Positions 1 through 11,000 of a stretch of DNA of 64,000 bases are shown here, piece after piece (positions within the stretch are counted from its first letter, which is position 1; the number at the start of each line of letters is the position of its first letter). The translations under genes were made by a program, and so were the position numbers. The stretch lies in the NCBI GenBank assembly GCA_963556195.1, contig OY744519.1, positions 109,859,032-109,923,031 of the forward strand. Reading direction: 5' to 3'. This DNA comes from Sepiola atlantica (Eukaryota > Mollusca > Cephalopoda > Sepiida > Sepiolidae). The notes below the pieces were generated by a model. That model saw only the letters and a program-made list of their open reading frames with translations, ran no database searches and was not told the DNA's origin.

Positions 1-127
1 CCCCAAAAATTCTTTAGACAAAAAAATTATATTTCAAAACATTCGTTAAACGCTTTTTTTTCTTTTTTACGGTATATCATCCTTTTTCAGTTCATTTAAT
101 ACCAAATCAAGCTGGATTTATATGTCT

Positions 128-1300
128 TTAGATAATTATATTTTTATATAGATCAACAGCTTTTAAAAAGTTAATTATTGTCTCTACTTTATTTTTCTTA
201 AACAGTTCCTTTATTGTACTTGCTTTGTAAAACGTTTCCCTTATAGGGGCCAGATTAATGCATCCAGTGAGAATATGCTTGATTGTGTATGCAGTCTGGC
301 ATGCGTAGCATATTGGTTGCTGTTCGTCTTCAAGTAAGTCGGAATGTGTAATCCTTGTGTGACCTATGCAAAGTCTGGATAACACTACTTCTGCCTTTCG
401 GCTTTTTCGTGAGCTTTTTTTCCATTCTCCTATTGTAGTTTTGATCGCTAGGAGTTTGTTATGTGTATTGCTACTCCAACGTTGTTGATCTTCATTTTAA
501 AATCTGTATATGGAATCTTAAAATTGGTCCTGAGCCATGCCTAAGGCAGATCTGTTCGCCCTATCAGCCTGGTCGTTTCTTCTGATTCTGATATGACTTA
601 AGATCCAACAGTAATATTTCATTATCCTTTGACATATATTCCATTTTACATAGTAATTTGGTCACCAATGGATTGTCAAATTTCCTGTTTTGTAATGTAC
701 AGACAAAGAGTCTGAAAAGATAAAGGATTTTTTATTTTTGGATTTTAAAATTAAATTGAGCCTCATATCCACTGCACATGCTTATGCATTAAAAATGGAA
801 GTGTCATTCGGGAAACGCATCTTATTTATATTATTGTTGTAAATTGTAACACATCTTGTTGCTTCTTCATGTTTTGAGCCATCTGTGAAGATGTGCATAT
901 CTCTTGGCTAGTTGTCTTTGACTTTCTCTAATTACTCGTTGAAAATTAGAAGGTGGATTTTTTTGCTTGTGGAGTCTGCTTAAGGACAGTATGATCGTTG
1001 GGATCCTTATGGTCCAAGGTGGGATCTTTGGTATTATCGTATCATGTATTTTTGTCGGGTTCAATCCTGCTTCTTTGTTGATCATTTCCATTCAAAAGAC
1101 AAAAGGTCTTATAGCCTTTTCATTCCTTTGGAATAATTCCATTTATTTTGGATGGAATGTACCATCATATGCAGGATTTCAATTTTACATAATACTGCAG
1201 ATGTAAATTCCTACATTTGATATCTTCGGGTGCTTCATCAGCTTCTACAGAGACTCTCAACAGGCGATGTTCTGAAGGCTCTAAGGACTAACCTTGGTCC
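128..1300 (-). pseudogene. LINE connection, RNase H and C-terminal tail
   Basis: On the minus strand RAFRTSPVESL (about 1250-1290) is the hallmark block after LINE reverse transcriptases. Next come PPWTIRIP (about 1010-1035), then FTDGSK near 885-905 and FSDSLS near 705-725, which are RNase H blocks carrying catalytic aspartates. Positions 128-385 hold RLCIGHTRITHSDL, followed by CYAC and HILTGC, the typical C-terminal end of these polyproteins. Stops separate the pieces. Confidence 0.85.
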
Positions 1301-1379
1301 TCCATGGCAGATCGGGTCAGTATTTTTAGATAGGTCTTTCTGACTGATCGATATATAAAAAATACTGTAGTCCAATTTT

Positions 1380-1950
1380 GTATTTGCCCGGCTTTGGGAT
1401 CGGTACCACTGTAGTTTGTCTCCATATGTTGTCTTAAGAACTCATAATGGACTTCATCCGGTCCTACAGCAGTATTATAAGATCTTTCAATTGAGTTCCT
1501 TAACTCACTTAATGCAAATTCACTGTTATATTTCTCAAGATTTTTTCATTTAAAATTCAACTTACGCTTTATTGCACTTCTTATGGTGGCTAGAAATTCT
1601 TGTTTTCCGCCTTGACTTGATGAATTTTATGAAAACGTTTCTGCTAGCTGATTTGCTATAGCTTTTTTATCTGCTATTGTGCAGTTATTTTTGGAGAGGT
1701 GTTGGATTGGTTTAGTCTGGTGTTTACCGCTATTTACCCGATCATTTCCCAAACTGCTTTCAGTTTAGAAGAGAAATTTAGTTTGCCAACATATTCTTAC
1801 CAGCATTCTTTTTTCGCTGCTTTTATCACCCCGTGGGCCCTTGCTCTGCTTTGTTTCTATTCTATTAGATTTGTTTGAGTTGGTTCTTTTTCGAACTCCC
1901 TTAGGGCTGCTCTTTGCAGTCTAATAGCTTTTTTGCATTGACTGCTGAAC
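1380..1950 (-). pseudogene. LINE linker and RT fingers, palm deleted
   Basis: Minus-strand translation across stops gives PWFSSQCKKAI near 1910-1950, the usual start of the endonuclease-RT linker. It then gives GPDEVHYEFL near 1460-1475 and PIPKPGK near 1390-1410, which are RT finger motifs. The palm with the catalytic Y/F-x-D-D box is missing: the reading passes almost directly to the post-RT connection near 1250. This points to an internal deletion of several hundred bases. Confidence 0.75.
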
Positions 1951-1990
1951 CATGGTCTTTTACGTTTGTCTGGTGTAGAATTTTGCTATT

Positions 1991-2329
1991 TCAATCAGTC
2001 TCTCTGTGAAGTGTTCCAGAGTCTGTTTCCACACATGTCAGTTTCTCCTGACATTTTTCTTTAAACATTTGCCAATTGGCTTTGTCTAGTTTCCAGCGTT
2101 CTTGTTTACTTTCACCACCAGGTTCTATATTTTCGAGGAGGATTGAAAAATGATCATTGCCACAAGTGTCATCATAGACACTCCAAGTAAAGTCTGTATA
2201 GACTGTGGGGTCGCATATGGTTAAATCGATTGCAGAATTACTTCCACTGCATTGGATTGCAGTCGGCGAATTTGCAGCCCCGCCGACAGGGCACAAGAAA
2301 ATAAGATAGGATTCCATGGTCTGTAACAA
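1991..2329 (-). pseudogene. LINE endonuclease C-terminal half
   Basis: An open frame of about 112 codons contains SAIDLTICDP followed by a GNDHF block. These are the terminal strands of the apurinic-type endonuclease (EEP fold) that nicks target DNA for LINE insertion; the His of the SDH-type motif is visible. The N-terminal catalytic residues are absent because the copy begins here. It continues into the linker at 1790-1945. Confidence 0.8.
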
Positions 2330-2339
2330 TATCCATTAG

Positions 2340-3335
2340 GCTAATCACACACACCAAGATGGACAGAGAAAGGCAGATGGAGTGACAGAGACAAAAGAAT
2401 AAATTGGTAAGCAGAGAACGTAAGGCAGAAAAACAGAGAGAGAGAGAGAGAAAGAAAAGAGAGAGAAAGAGAGAGATATTGTGGGAAGAGAGAAGGATAT
2501 AAAAGTCAGAAAAACAAAGATATCTATGTAACTTATAAGAAACGCTAAAGGGGGCGTACTTTTAATAATGTCAGTATCCTAACTACTAACATAATTAACT
2601 CCAGATTCAGAGTCAGCCATGACACTTTAACCAAATCAGTATCAATATTTCCTTCCCAAACATGACTATGGTCTCTCCCCCCCCTCTCTCTCTCTATTTC
2701 TCTCTCTCTCTTTTTATACCCTCTCTATCTGTAAAGCCCCTCCCTCTTGTTCTGTCTCACTCTGTCTCCATCTATGGCCTCTCTCTCTCTCTCTCTCTGT
2801 TCCTCTCTCTCCTCTACCACCAGAACCGTTGTATGCAGCACTCAAACTGCAAGGGGAATCAACCAGAGACAATTAATTGGAAGCCCTGTGCGCTTCAAGT
2901 TGCAATTGAGAAAGGATGAAAGGTAATCAGCAGAGACATGTGACCAAAAGCGAAGCCGATGCCTTACAAGTGTTTTTGCTAAACTGCAGCAATGCTTTGG
3001 ATCAAGTCCAGCACCAACATTGTTCTATAGCTTGGCGGAAAAATCAGAGGAAACACAAACAGGAAGTTTAATCGTTAGTTCAATGGCGGGAATTAGACGG
3101 CAACCAATCTGGAAACTACTAGTCGAACAACATCAATAAATGTATGCCCCGACTATCAATGCAATCACCAAACTACAAACAATTCACCAATCAGCATTTA
3201 CCAACTTCGCATCTGGACAGATTCAACCTTTCTTTTTATTTGTTTCTTCTTATCATCTTTTCAGAATATCTTTATTTCTAACTACAAAGAATCGTATGCT
3301 TACTTCCTGGGTTCGTATCAGTAAGTAAGCACAAA
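2340..3335. other. Non-coding, GA/CT low-complexity stretches
   Basis: It holds a (GA)n-rich stretch at about 2428-2475 and a (CT)n-rich stretch at about 2672-2815. The open frames over them are compositional. I recognise nothing else. Confidence 0.6.
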
Positions 3336-3513
3336 AAATATATAGATAATTTATAGGAGGCGATTAGGGATGTATCGGATATAAGCGGTATTGAAAGCAA
3401 CACAAGACGAATACAAACGTGAAATGAGTTTTTGTTTGTTCCTTATTATATGTACTCACTAGGAGTTCTCACACAGGTCATCATCAGTGATTGTTCACTG
3501 ATAATAACCGGTG

Positions 3514-3596
<83 letters not shown>

Positions 3597-3830
3597 CTTT
3601 ATTTATCTTTATTTAATTACACATCTTATTTGGGGTCCGTATGATTTAATATTTCAGGAAAAAATCCCTTCTTCAGATTGTGGATGCTTAATTCTGTTCT
3701 TAAAACGTGCGAAGGATAATGATAATAAGAAAAATATAATAATACTAAAAAAGTAAAAAAAACAGCTTTCAATCTTGCTTATATCTGATACATCCCCATA
3801 TTGTAATTGCTTCCTACAAACTATCTCTCT
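3336..3830. repeat. Foldback element with (TA)n inside
   Basis: The left arm at about 3336-3405, containing GGGATGTATCGGATATAAG, is inverted at about 3768-3830, giving a roughly 490-bp structure with a 75-bp (TA)n at 3518-3592. A third copy of the right arm lies at 4832-4935. Positions 3450-3512 match the 3' end of the LINE copies at 6121 and 7937. Confidence 0.6.
3518..3592. repeat. (TA)n microsatellite
   Basis: About 37 uninterrupted TA units. The open frames through it (repeating IYIY) are artefacts. Confidence 0.95.
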
Positions 3831-3832
3831 CA

Positions 3833-3834
<2 letters not shown>

Positions 3835-3915
<81 letters not shown>
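3835..3915. repeat. (TA)n microsatellite
   Basis: About 40 TA units, beginning exactly where the inverted arm ending near 3830 stops. Confidence 0.95.
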
Positions 3916-3922
<7 letters not shown>

Positions 3923-4013
3923 ATAAGAATATATACATGACAAGTAAGCTACACACAGCATCCATGTTTCCTTTCCATAAGAAATCATTAGGCTAAACTT
4001 CTATATTAAGATT

Positions 4014-4788
4014 TGGGTACTCTTATAGATGACATAATATGTTTCCGTGACTTCGTGTCGTCAACGTTCGGGCAGGTCTCGGATGCGCCCGAGAGTTGAC
4101 GAGGCGAACACTGTCAAACGCTAAATTGAAGAGGGCAGACGATAATAACAAACCATAGCTAAACAACTGTTATTAATTAGATGTTTATTTATTCACTTAT
4201 TTATTTGTCAAGAGAACCATTGTTAATGAAATGTTATTAAATATATAAGATGATTTTATTTAATATTATAAGCAAACGTTTCTGATTTTCATTTTTTTTC
4301 AATGTTTTTTTTTTGTCGATGTGTTTTTTTTTTTTGTTAACATAAACACCAAAACTGTTTCTAAGCAATTTTTTTTTCTTAACGAACGAAATGTTTTAAA
4401 GCAAATGTTTTTTTTCCCCCAATCTTTGTTTTCCTTTTATGACAGTCTCTGGGTTAGGGTTAGAGTTAGGGTTAGGATTAGAGTTATAGCTGATCCAAAA
4501 GTTTTCTTGTGTACTGGTTCTGTTGCTGGAAGAAATCAATTAGTCCTTTCGGGAGATTCAACGAGCTGTCAGCGATTATAGAAATTCATTTTTTTTTGTT
4601 TGTTATTGAACGCGATTACTTCCTTCCAAAAGTTTTCGGCTGCTTGCTGTAGCGTAATTGTCTAATGCCTGCTGCAACCTGATTGGTTAATAGTTTCGTC
4701 AACTCTCGGGCGCTTCCGAGATCTGCCCGAACGTTGACGGCGTGAAGTCACAGAAACATGATGCGTCATCTATAAGAGTACCAAGATT
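4014..4788. mobile_element. Non-autonomous element with ~90-bp inverted termini
   Basis: Positions 4014-4103 and 4696-4788 are near-perfect inverted copies, sharing CAACGTTCGGGCAG and CTCTTATAGATGA. The 590-bp interior has no coding capacity but holds poly-T tracts and a short TTAGGG-like run. The structure fits a MITE or foldback DNA transposon; the superfamily is not identifiable by eye. Confidence 0.75.
4451..4485 (+). repeat. Short interstitial TTAGGG-like run
   Basis: Five to six units of TTAGGG, TTAGAG or TTAGGA lie in the interior of the inverted-terminus element. This is the metazoan telomere hexamer, partly degenerate. Confidence 0.7.
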
Positions 4789-4831
4789 TGTAATTTAAAA
4801 AAAATAATAATAAAAAGGTAAAAACAGAAAA

Positions 4832-4935
4832 GCTCATTTCACTTTTGAATTCGTTTTGTCTTTCTTTCAATTGTACATAGATCCGATACATCCCCACATT
4901 GTAATAGCCACCTATAAATTATCTATATACATATA
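4832..4935. repeat. Third copy of the 3336/3768 arm, inverted
   Basis: It contains GATCCGATACATCCCCACAT and ACCTATAAATTATCTATATA, the reverse complement of 3336-3430. With that arm it frames the whole 3.3-4.9 kb block as one large inverted repeat. Confidence 0.7.
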
Positions 4936-5023
4936 TACTACACACACTGCTTCAAGCAAACTACATCAACCTCCTACAAGAAATATCATAAAGTAACAAT
5001 TCATTTGTTATTGATATTACTAT

Positions 5024-5233
5024 TGTTACACCGGCCGTTCTTACACAGGAGAAACAACACCGGTTGTCACTATAAATAGTGCGAGTAACCAGAGACACAG
5101 AGAAGACAAAGCACAGTCTTGTAACTGTCTAGCCAAGTGCTAGTCACTTTCTTACTTTGTTAATACACTTGTTAAACATACCCTCGACTTGACTTCCTTT
5201 ATTTATTATTTACTGTTGGACAACTTCACAACA
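5024..5233 (+). mobile_element. Possible solo LTR
   Basis: A 210-bp segment starts TGTTACACC, ends CACAACA, and has a TATAAATAG box at about 5071-5079. Flanks ACTAT and ATTAT match at 4 of 5 bases, as an aged 5-bp target duplication would. No internal retroelement region is next to it. The call rests on termini and promoter-like sequence only. Confidence 0.4.
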
Positions 5234-5599
5234 ATTATCATTTTGTTCTATTCTTTTAATTCAAAAATGTTTAAACATTGAGTGTACAGTAACAACAACA
5301 GCACAGATACGAATGCTACTAGATAAAATATAATCATAGGATGACAAACTCAAAAGATACCAGATAATAACTTCAGTTCTGCCTTAAATTTATCATTTGG
5401 TATGTCTTGAGATTTTTATCCTGTATTCATAAAATTTGATATGTACTTTATGTGCATAGTGCTATCTATTTGGAACTATGCTTTTTAATATGTATTTATA
5501 CATCAATATAATCTGATATTAAATAAAGAATTCCGTTAAGCCTAAACCTGAACTCAAACTTCAACTTGCTAAGATATTGTTCTTGCATAAATAAAAGAA
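5234..5599. other. No recognisable feature
   Basis: AT-rich sequence with no repeat or coding signal that I can identify. Confidence 0.5.
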
Positions 5600-6065
5600 A
5601 TAAGTATTATTTGAATTATTCGTACTACCGTTTTCCTCTTGGATGTTATTCTCACAACGTTTTGGTCGACCTTCTTCGGGTGCATCTCATCGAAATCAGG
5701 AAACTTAATGTTGAACTCGGGAATCTGTACAAAATTTCGAACAGAACCCGTGGGTATCTTGCTCTCGTTCTGTCAGCTATGACCGTAAGTAATTCTTAAG
5801 TAATTATGTAATTGTTTCCTTAGTATCGCTCGTACTGAGAATTGAACCTTCAACCTCCGAAATACTTAAGACTTCTATCAGGTCATCGCTCACAGAACGA
5901 GAGCAAGCGACTGTTGTGGATTAAAGAAAGAGTTCCGTTTTAAATTCTGTCTAGGTTCCCGAGTTCGACGAGACGCACTTGAACAAGGTTAGAGATTACA
6001 TCGGCCGAAACGTTGTGAGAATAATATCCAAGATGAGAACAGTAGTTCGAATAATACAAATAGTA
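5600..6065. mobile_element. Inverted pair of tRNA-SINE family B copies
   Basis: Left arm about 5600-5788 and right arm about 5882-6065 are inverted copies sharing GTTGTGAGAATAA, GAGTTC and GCTCTCGTTCTGT blocks. On the minus strand the centre reads GAAGGTTCAATTCTC, a pol III B-box-like sequence, so two tRNA-derived SINE copies appear head to head. Related single copies lie at about 16095-16350 and 45020-45255. Confidence 0.65.
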
Positions 6066-6120
6066 TAACTTATCAATCTTTATTTAACATCAAAATAATC
6101 GGTCTCTTTACTTCTATTAT

Positions 6121-7925
6121 TGTTGTTACTCACTAGTAGTTTTTCACTTCCCTGGAGTCTAAGTGACAACAAGTCTCTCCAGATTTCCAGTAATCCCCTG
6201 CCTTTTCGATAACCATTGCAACAGATTTTGCGTTATCGCAACAACTGCTTACCATTGATTCCTTGCTGACAACGACTATTGGTCATCTGAGATTTGCGTG
6301 GCAATAAGCCTCTCCACCGTTCCAGTACTATCTGCACCTTTTCATTGAAGGTCTGGTTAGAGATCTCCCTCCTCGATCTTTCCATCCTCCTTGACTCTTC
6401 ACAATCATTTGTGTAGTTGCCATCACAGTGTGTGTGTGTGTGTGTGTGTGTGTTTTGGGGAGTGCAGGTGGAGGGTAATTAATGATTTCTTGCAGCTTCA
6501 GTTTCCTTTGGTTTGCATGGTGTTTTTTCTTTTTTTAAATTTCTATTACGCCTTCCATGTGGCTGGTCAGCATTCGTGGTTTATATGGGTTGGTTTCTGC
6601 ATTCGAGGATTTTTCTTAAGATTTCAGCTGTTTTTATTATTGCCGTCTGTTGTATAGTCTCAGTCTTTCCTTTGATTCCAATTTCTCCTAGTCTTTTTTC
6701 CAGCTTTTTCGGGACTGTTCTTAATGCTCCTGCAATTATTAGTATTGTATTGACTTTCTTCATGTTCCATATCCCTTTCAGTTCTCTGGCAAGTTTTGTG
6801 TATTTGCTTCGTTTTTCTGTCTCCTTGACAATCACCCTGCAAATGCTGGGATGGCAAAGTCTGTGATTTGTCAGTTTTTTCCTTCTTGTTAACTATTATG
6901 ACATTTGGTCTCCTTGCTTGGATGAATTAATCTCTTTGTACCTCCGTGTGCCATGGGATTTTGTGCATTTTATTTTCTAGTACCGTCTCCGGTTTGTGTC
7001 TGTATAATTTGTCTACATGTTCAAAATGTAGTCGTTTGTATAGTTTCCAGTGTACCCCACACAGCCGTGTCTGTTCTTGTATTCTTTTTTAGCTAGTTTG
7101 TTGCATTCACTTATGTGATTTACCGTTTCGTCTCCTCGTTAACAGAGTCTATATCTGCTGCTTTCCTGGGTTTTGTCTATCTTAGCTTTGATATAGTTAG
7201 TTCTAATCGCATTGTTCTGTGCGGTTGTTAGTAGTGATTCCGTTTCTCTGTTTAGTTTCTTTTTTCGTAGCCATGTCCAGGTGTTTTTTGTGAGTCTCTT
7301 CTCTTATCATTCTTATGAATCATCCGTGTAGCTGTTTCTCTTTCCAGTTTTCTTTTCTCGTATTGTTTCTCGTTTCTCTGTTCGCTTAGTTCATTTTGAC
7401 AGTGTCTCTTGCTGTGCTTACTAGCCTTTCTAGGTTCTGGGTTCTGTATTTTTCCAGTTTTATTTTGTGTCATTCACACAGTCTTCTATAGTTATCAGTC
7501 CTCTTCCCCGTCTTTCCTTTTCACATAAAGTCTGTCAATATCATCCTTTCGGTGTAGTGCATTGTGCATGGTCATTAGTTTTCTAGTCTTCTGGTGAAGA
7601 TGCCTCAGTTCTTCTTTGGCCCAACCTATGAATGGTTCAGAATATTTAACTAGTGGTACTGCCCAGGTATTTATTCTTTTTACTATATTCCTGCTATATA
7701 ATTTAGTTTCTAGGAGTTTTCTTGTTCTTCTCAGTTAATCTTTTCCAATCTTTTCTTTTATTTCTGTTGATTTGATGGTGTCTGCCTCCAGAACTCCCAA
7801 ATATTTATAGGTATCATGTTCGCCTAGTGTCCTCATCTCCTCTTGGTTGGGCAGTCCAGTACCCTCTGCTGTCTCCAGTTTTCCCATTCTCATCTATAGT
7901 AGTGGATACTTTTCCATTCCGAATT
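6121..7925 (-). mobile_element. LINE copy 1 (3' part), second lineage
   Basis: Minus-strand reading from 7925 gives the RT thumb and C-terminal region, then a 3' UTR ending near 6121. Blocks include DTYKYLGVLEADTIK, NTWAVPLVKYSEPF and RKLMTMHNALHRKDDIDRLY at about 7540-7830, then LTTAQNNAIRTNYIKAKID and ISECNKLAKKEYK at about 7060-7240. The C-terminal end KKVNTILIIAGALRTVP lies near 6700-6760. Stops and frameshifts are frequent, and the polymerase active site lies upstream of the truncation. A (GT)n tract at 6428-6453 lies in the 3' UTR. Confidence 0.85.
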
Positions 7926-7936
7926 CCATTTGAATT

Positions 7937-8768
7937 ATTATTATTTACTCACTAGGAGTTCTCACACAGGTCATCAGTGATTGCTCACCGACAACCGGTG
8001 GTATTTCCTGGAGTCCGAGTGACAACAAGTCAGTATTCTCCACCTCTTTTCGACAGCCACCGCTAATAAACTTGCAGTATCACAACTGCCGCCTACCATT
8101 GATTTCTCGCTGGGACCCGGGTGGCAACAAGCCTCCCCAAGGTCCCATCAGTCTCTGCACTTCCAGTGGAGGTCTGGTTTGTGCTGTCCCTCCTCGGTCT
8201 TCTCATCCTCCTTGACCCTATGCAAATAGTTTGTGTGGTGTCAGCCTAGGCTGGTACCATTTTTTTTTTTAATTAAAAATATTTTTAAATATTTTTTATT
8301 TATTTATTTTTTTTTGGGTGGGGGGGAGCTGATTATTTATTTTTTTTGGGGGGGGAGCTGATGGTGTTTCTTGCTATTTCTGTTCATTGGTTCATTTTTG
8401 TGTCGTGTCAGTTGAGGCCGGTGTAATTTATTGGAGGGGGCGTGAGCTTATAAAGCGATGTTTCTTGCATTTTCTGTTTCTTTGTTTGTGATGTGTTCTT
8501 TCTGCGGTTTTGTTTTCTTCCTGTAGTAGATTCCGTGTGACCCTTCGTAGCTTATGCGGGTTAGTTTCCGCATTCAATGATTTTTCTTAAGATTGTAGCT
8601 GTTTTGATCATTGCTGTACTTTGTATAGTTCCAATGATCCCTTTGATTCCAATTTCTCCCAGTCTTTTTTCCAGGTTTTTGGGGATTGTTCCTAGTGCTC
8701 CTACGATTACTGGTATTATACTGACTTTCTTCATGCTCCATATTCCTTTCAGTTCTCTGGCTAGTTCC
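7937..8768 (-). mobile_element. LINE copy 2 (extreme 3' end)
   Basis: Positions 8577-8768 repeat the C-terminal coding block of copy 1 (about 6610-6800) in the same orientation, and 7937-8245 match its 3' UTR (6121-6425). On the minus strand the copy ends CTCCTAGTGAGTA then (AAT)n, suggesting a microsatellite-type tail. It abuts the truncated 5' end of copy 1, so the copies lie head to tail. Confidence 0.75.

Positions 8769-8833
<65 letters not shown>
8769..8833. repeat. (TTA)n microsatellite
   Basis: About 21 TTA units interrupt LINE copy 2 within its C-terminal coding block. Confidence 0.95.
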
Positions 8834-8834
<1 letters not shown>

Positions 8835-8839
8835 CCACC

Positions 8840-9039
8840 CCCAAGGAGGAGGTAATGTCTGTGAGGATAGCCTAATTACAACAGAACAGATACTACACTA
8901 CCTCTAACCCCAAAATTGGAGGGGTAATGCTTAGAGCGATGGTATCATGCCAAAATAACAGATACTACACTACTCTCCCTGAATTGAGCATTAAAAGATA
9001 GTACACTAGTTATAGTAAACTGAATTGAGCATTAAAAGA
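8840..9039. repeat. Degenerate ~65-75 bp tandem repeat
   Basis: The block around GGAGGAGGTAATG and ACAGATACTACACTAC recurs at intervals of roughly 65-75 bp. A second array with the same consensus, inverted, lies at 21065-21300, and a trace at about 18650-18720. At the right end a unit with TGAATTGAGCATTAAAAGA is doubled 39-40 bp apart, and the BEL element is inserted immediately after it. Confidence 0.6.
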
Positions 9040-9369
9040 TGTGCAAAAAATGAGTTAAGTGGCTTATGTGTCATGGGATTACTGGTGATCGGAGGAGGGC
9101 TGGGTGCCTTTTGGCCTGCTCAAAGTCTAAACCTTTAATTTTATACCTCCTAATTTGCATATGTGTTGATTACTAGTTACTTGAGAGCATTTATCCCTTC
9201 TGAGTGGTGTTACTTGTTTAGAGAGATCGTGTGAACAAGGTGTTACTTTTTTCTTGGTACTTGACTTCTAACAGAGATGGGGTCGCGATTTAGTAATATT
9301 TTGCAACTTTTATATTCAACCCAACTGTGATCTACAAACTACCCCTTAGCGTTGAAGGAATTTTCAACA
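9040..9369 (+). repeat. 5' LTR of the BEL/Pao element
   Basis: It starts TGTGCAAAAA and ends TTTTCAACA. It shares long blocks with 14771-15132, including TTTATACCTCCT, GGTGTTACTTGTTT, ACAAGGTGTTACTTTTTTCT and CAAACTACCCCTT. It lacks a roughly 30-bp block present in the 3' LTR. Confidence 0.9.
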
Positions 9370-9433
9370 TTTCATGAAATAACTGTTATCGGGATACGTT
9401 ACCCCTCTGTTGTGCTATTGTTGTTTACGCATT

Positions 9434-10260
9434 ATGGTGGACAGCCGAGATGACATACTGGACCAGATCTCTCTTCTGAAGACTAAGATTCGAGGCAGAC
9501 TGAGGAAATATCATGGAGATGATGTTACTGCTCGGATGTTCTCTGTATTACAGGGATAAATCCAGGAGTATATGACAGAAATCGAGATTCACATCACCAA
9601 GTTACAACTCTCTCCATCTTCCGGGATTGAAGCAGAAGAGATAGAAGAGAATTGGTTGGCTGAACAGATGATTTCTCAAAAGGAAATGGAAGAAATTGCT
9701 TCTGTTCTGATTCCAGTAGATTATAATGTTTTCTCAGATCGGACTATCTATCTCTCTCCTAATCTCTCTGTACTACTGATTTCCCATTAGGCAGCCATAT
9801 GTCCTCTTTCACGGTGAAACTTTAGTGATCTGGGGATGGACAGGAACCGCATGGGATTCTGTAATTTTTTTCCTGCTTTGAGAATTGCACGACGCGTATG
9901 GCTAACGATGCAGAGAGATTACATTTTCTTAAATGTTACCTGTCTGACAGACCCTTACTATTAATCAATCACCTGAATGTGACCAACTTTAATTACCAGA
10001 TTGCCCTCAACATCCTTAAAACTGATTACTTGGATGTTCATTTAATTATTGATAATATTTTTAAGGACGTTATTGACTACCTTCCTAAACGTAAAAGGTC
10101 TTACTCTGACCGTGGACGTTTTTTGTCAAGAACGGCATCACTTCTCGGCGAATTGGGGAGGTTCTTTGCTTGCGACTTCTCTGACGATCTTTTCGGCTTG
10201 AGCCCAACTCCTGGCTAAAATACTCATCTCTAAATTTCCCCAAGAGATAAAAGAAGAAGT
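9434..10260 (+). pseudogene. BEL/Pao Gag (broken)
   Basis: The ATG at 9434 opens a frame (MVDSRDDILDQ) stopped in frame by TAA after 41 codons, then continuing to a stop at 9788-9790. After a disrupted stretch, 9898-10218 encodes ERLHFLKCYLSDRP and NFNYQIALNILK. This resembles the Pao-type Gag region (DUF1759), whose usual pattern is a K-F-x-Y-L block and N-Y-x-x-A-L. A frameshift near 10110 separates it from the region leading to protease. Confidence 0.75.
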
Positions 10261-10439
10261 GATTCAACTGTCTAGGAGAACGATACCTATGTATTGTCTT
10301 CCTTTCTAAAGGATACGAGTGAAGCCATTAAGCGACTGCTTATCATGGGATGTGAAATGCTCCGGCCTCCTGTTAATGTTGATTAGAGTTCTTCCAGGAA
10401 CATCCCTCTAAGATCTAGAGGCACGTATGTTCACAAGGA

Positions 10440-11000
10440 CACTTGCTATCAGGTAACTTCTGACTTTGGAGCCTCATGCAACCTACCATTCATAGTATGT
10501 GTGACCTTTGGTAGAAATGGAAAAATCGTTTCTGTTTATTGTCTGTTGGATACTATCAGCGGACGCACCTATTTATCAAGACAAATATTAAAACCGTTGG
10601 GATGCTTGAAGTCCTTCAGCCTTGACTGTGACCTAAAGCTGTTTACACTACTGGAAGAATGTGAGAGGCGATTCAGGGAGGTGATCCTACATACTGATTT
10701 GGGCACTGGCCATCTGCAACTTTTCCCTGATAGATGAAATGTTAGATGTCGATCCACATACCTCAGTTGGATTCTCTGTTGGATGATTTTCGTCATGCCA
10801 ACTACTCCCTTGCTGGAAGGTTTGGCCAGAATTCTGGTAATGTTTCAATCAAAGGTATTATTGGATTTGATTTCATCAAATGCTTGGGCGCCTTGCAGTT
10901 AGTACCCTGTCTGCAGACGTGGGCCTTTCGATCCTGGCTGGAATGGTACCCTTTGGCGAGGTAGAATCTTTCGCTCTGCTGACCAGTCATTGCCCGTTAA
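10440..11000 (+). pseudogene. BEL/Pao aspartic protease region (broken)
   Basis: The frame at 10501-10737 contains CLLDTISGRTYLSRQIL, matching the Pao protease pattern (DUF1758) around the catalytic D-[ST]-G. Here the active-site glycine is replaced, reading D-T-I-S, so the enzyme would be inactive. Downstream DPHTSVGFSVG and LAVSTLSADVGLSILAGMV resemble the end of the domain, with stops between. Confidence 0.6.

Larger units (their letters stand above)
1..2335 (-). mobile_element. Decayed LINE with endonuclease, RT and RNase H
   Basis: Reading the minus strand from 2335 down to 1 gives, in order, the end of an endonuclease domain, the linker, reverse transcriptase fingers, the post-RT connection, RNase H and a C-terminal zinc-knuckle-like tail. 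This is the order of RNase H-bearing non-LTR retrotransposons of the I/Jockey-like groups. It is 5' truncated in the middle of the endonuclease, lacks the RT palm, and carries many stops and frameshifts, so it is dead. The clade is inferred from domain order only. Confidence 0.85.

Noticed and set aside
7945..7990. Hammerhead core at TCATCAGTGATTG
   Set aside because: CTGATGA is present on the minus strand but no GAAAC box or matching stems follow; it belongs to the LINE 3' UTR. The same holds for 3470-3500.
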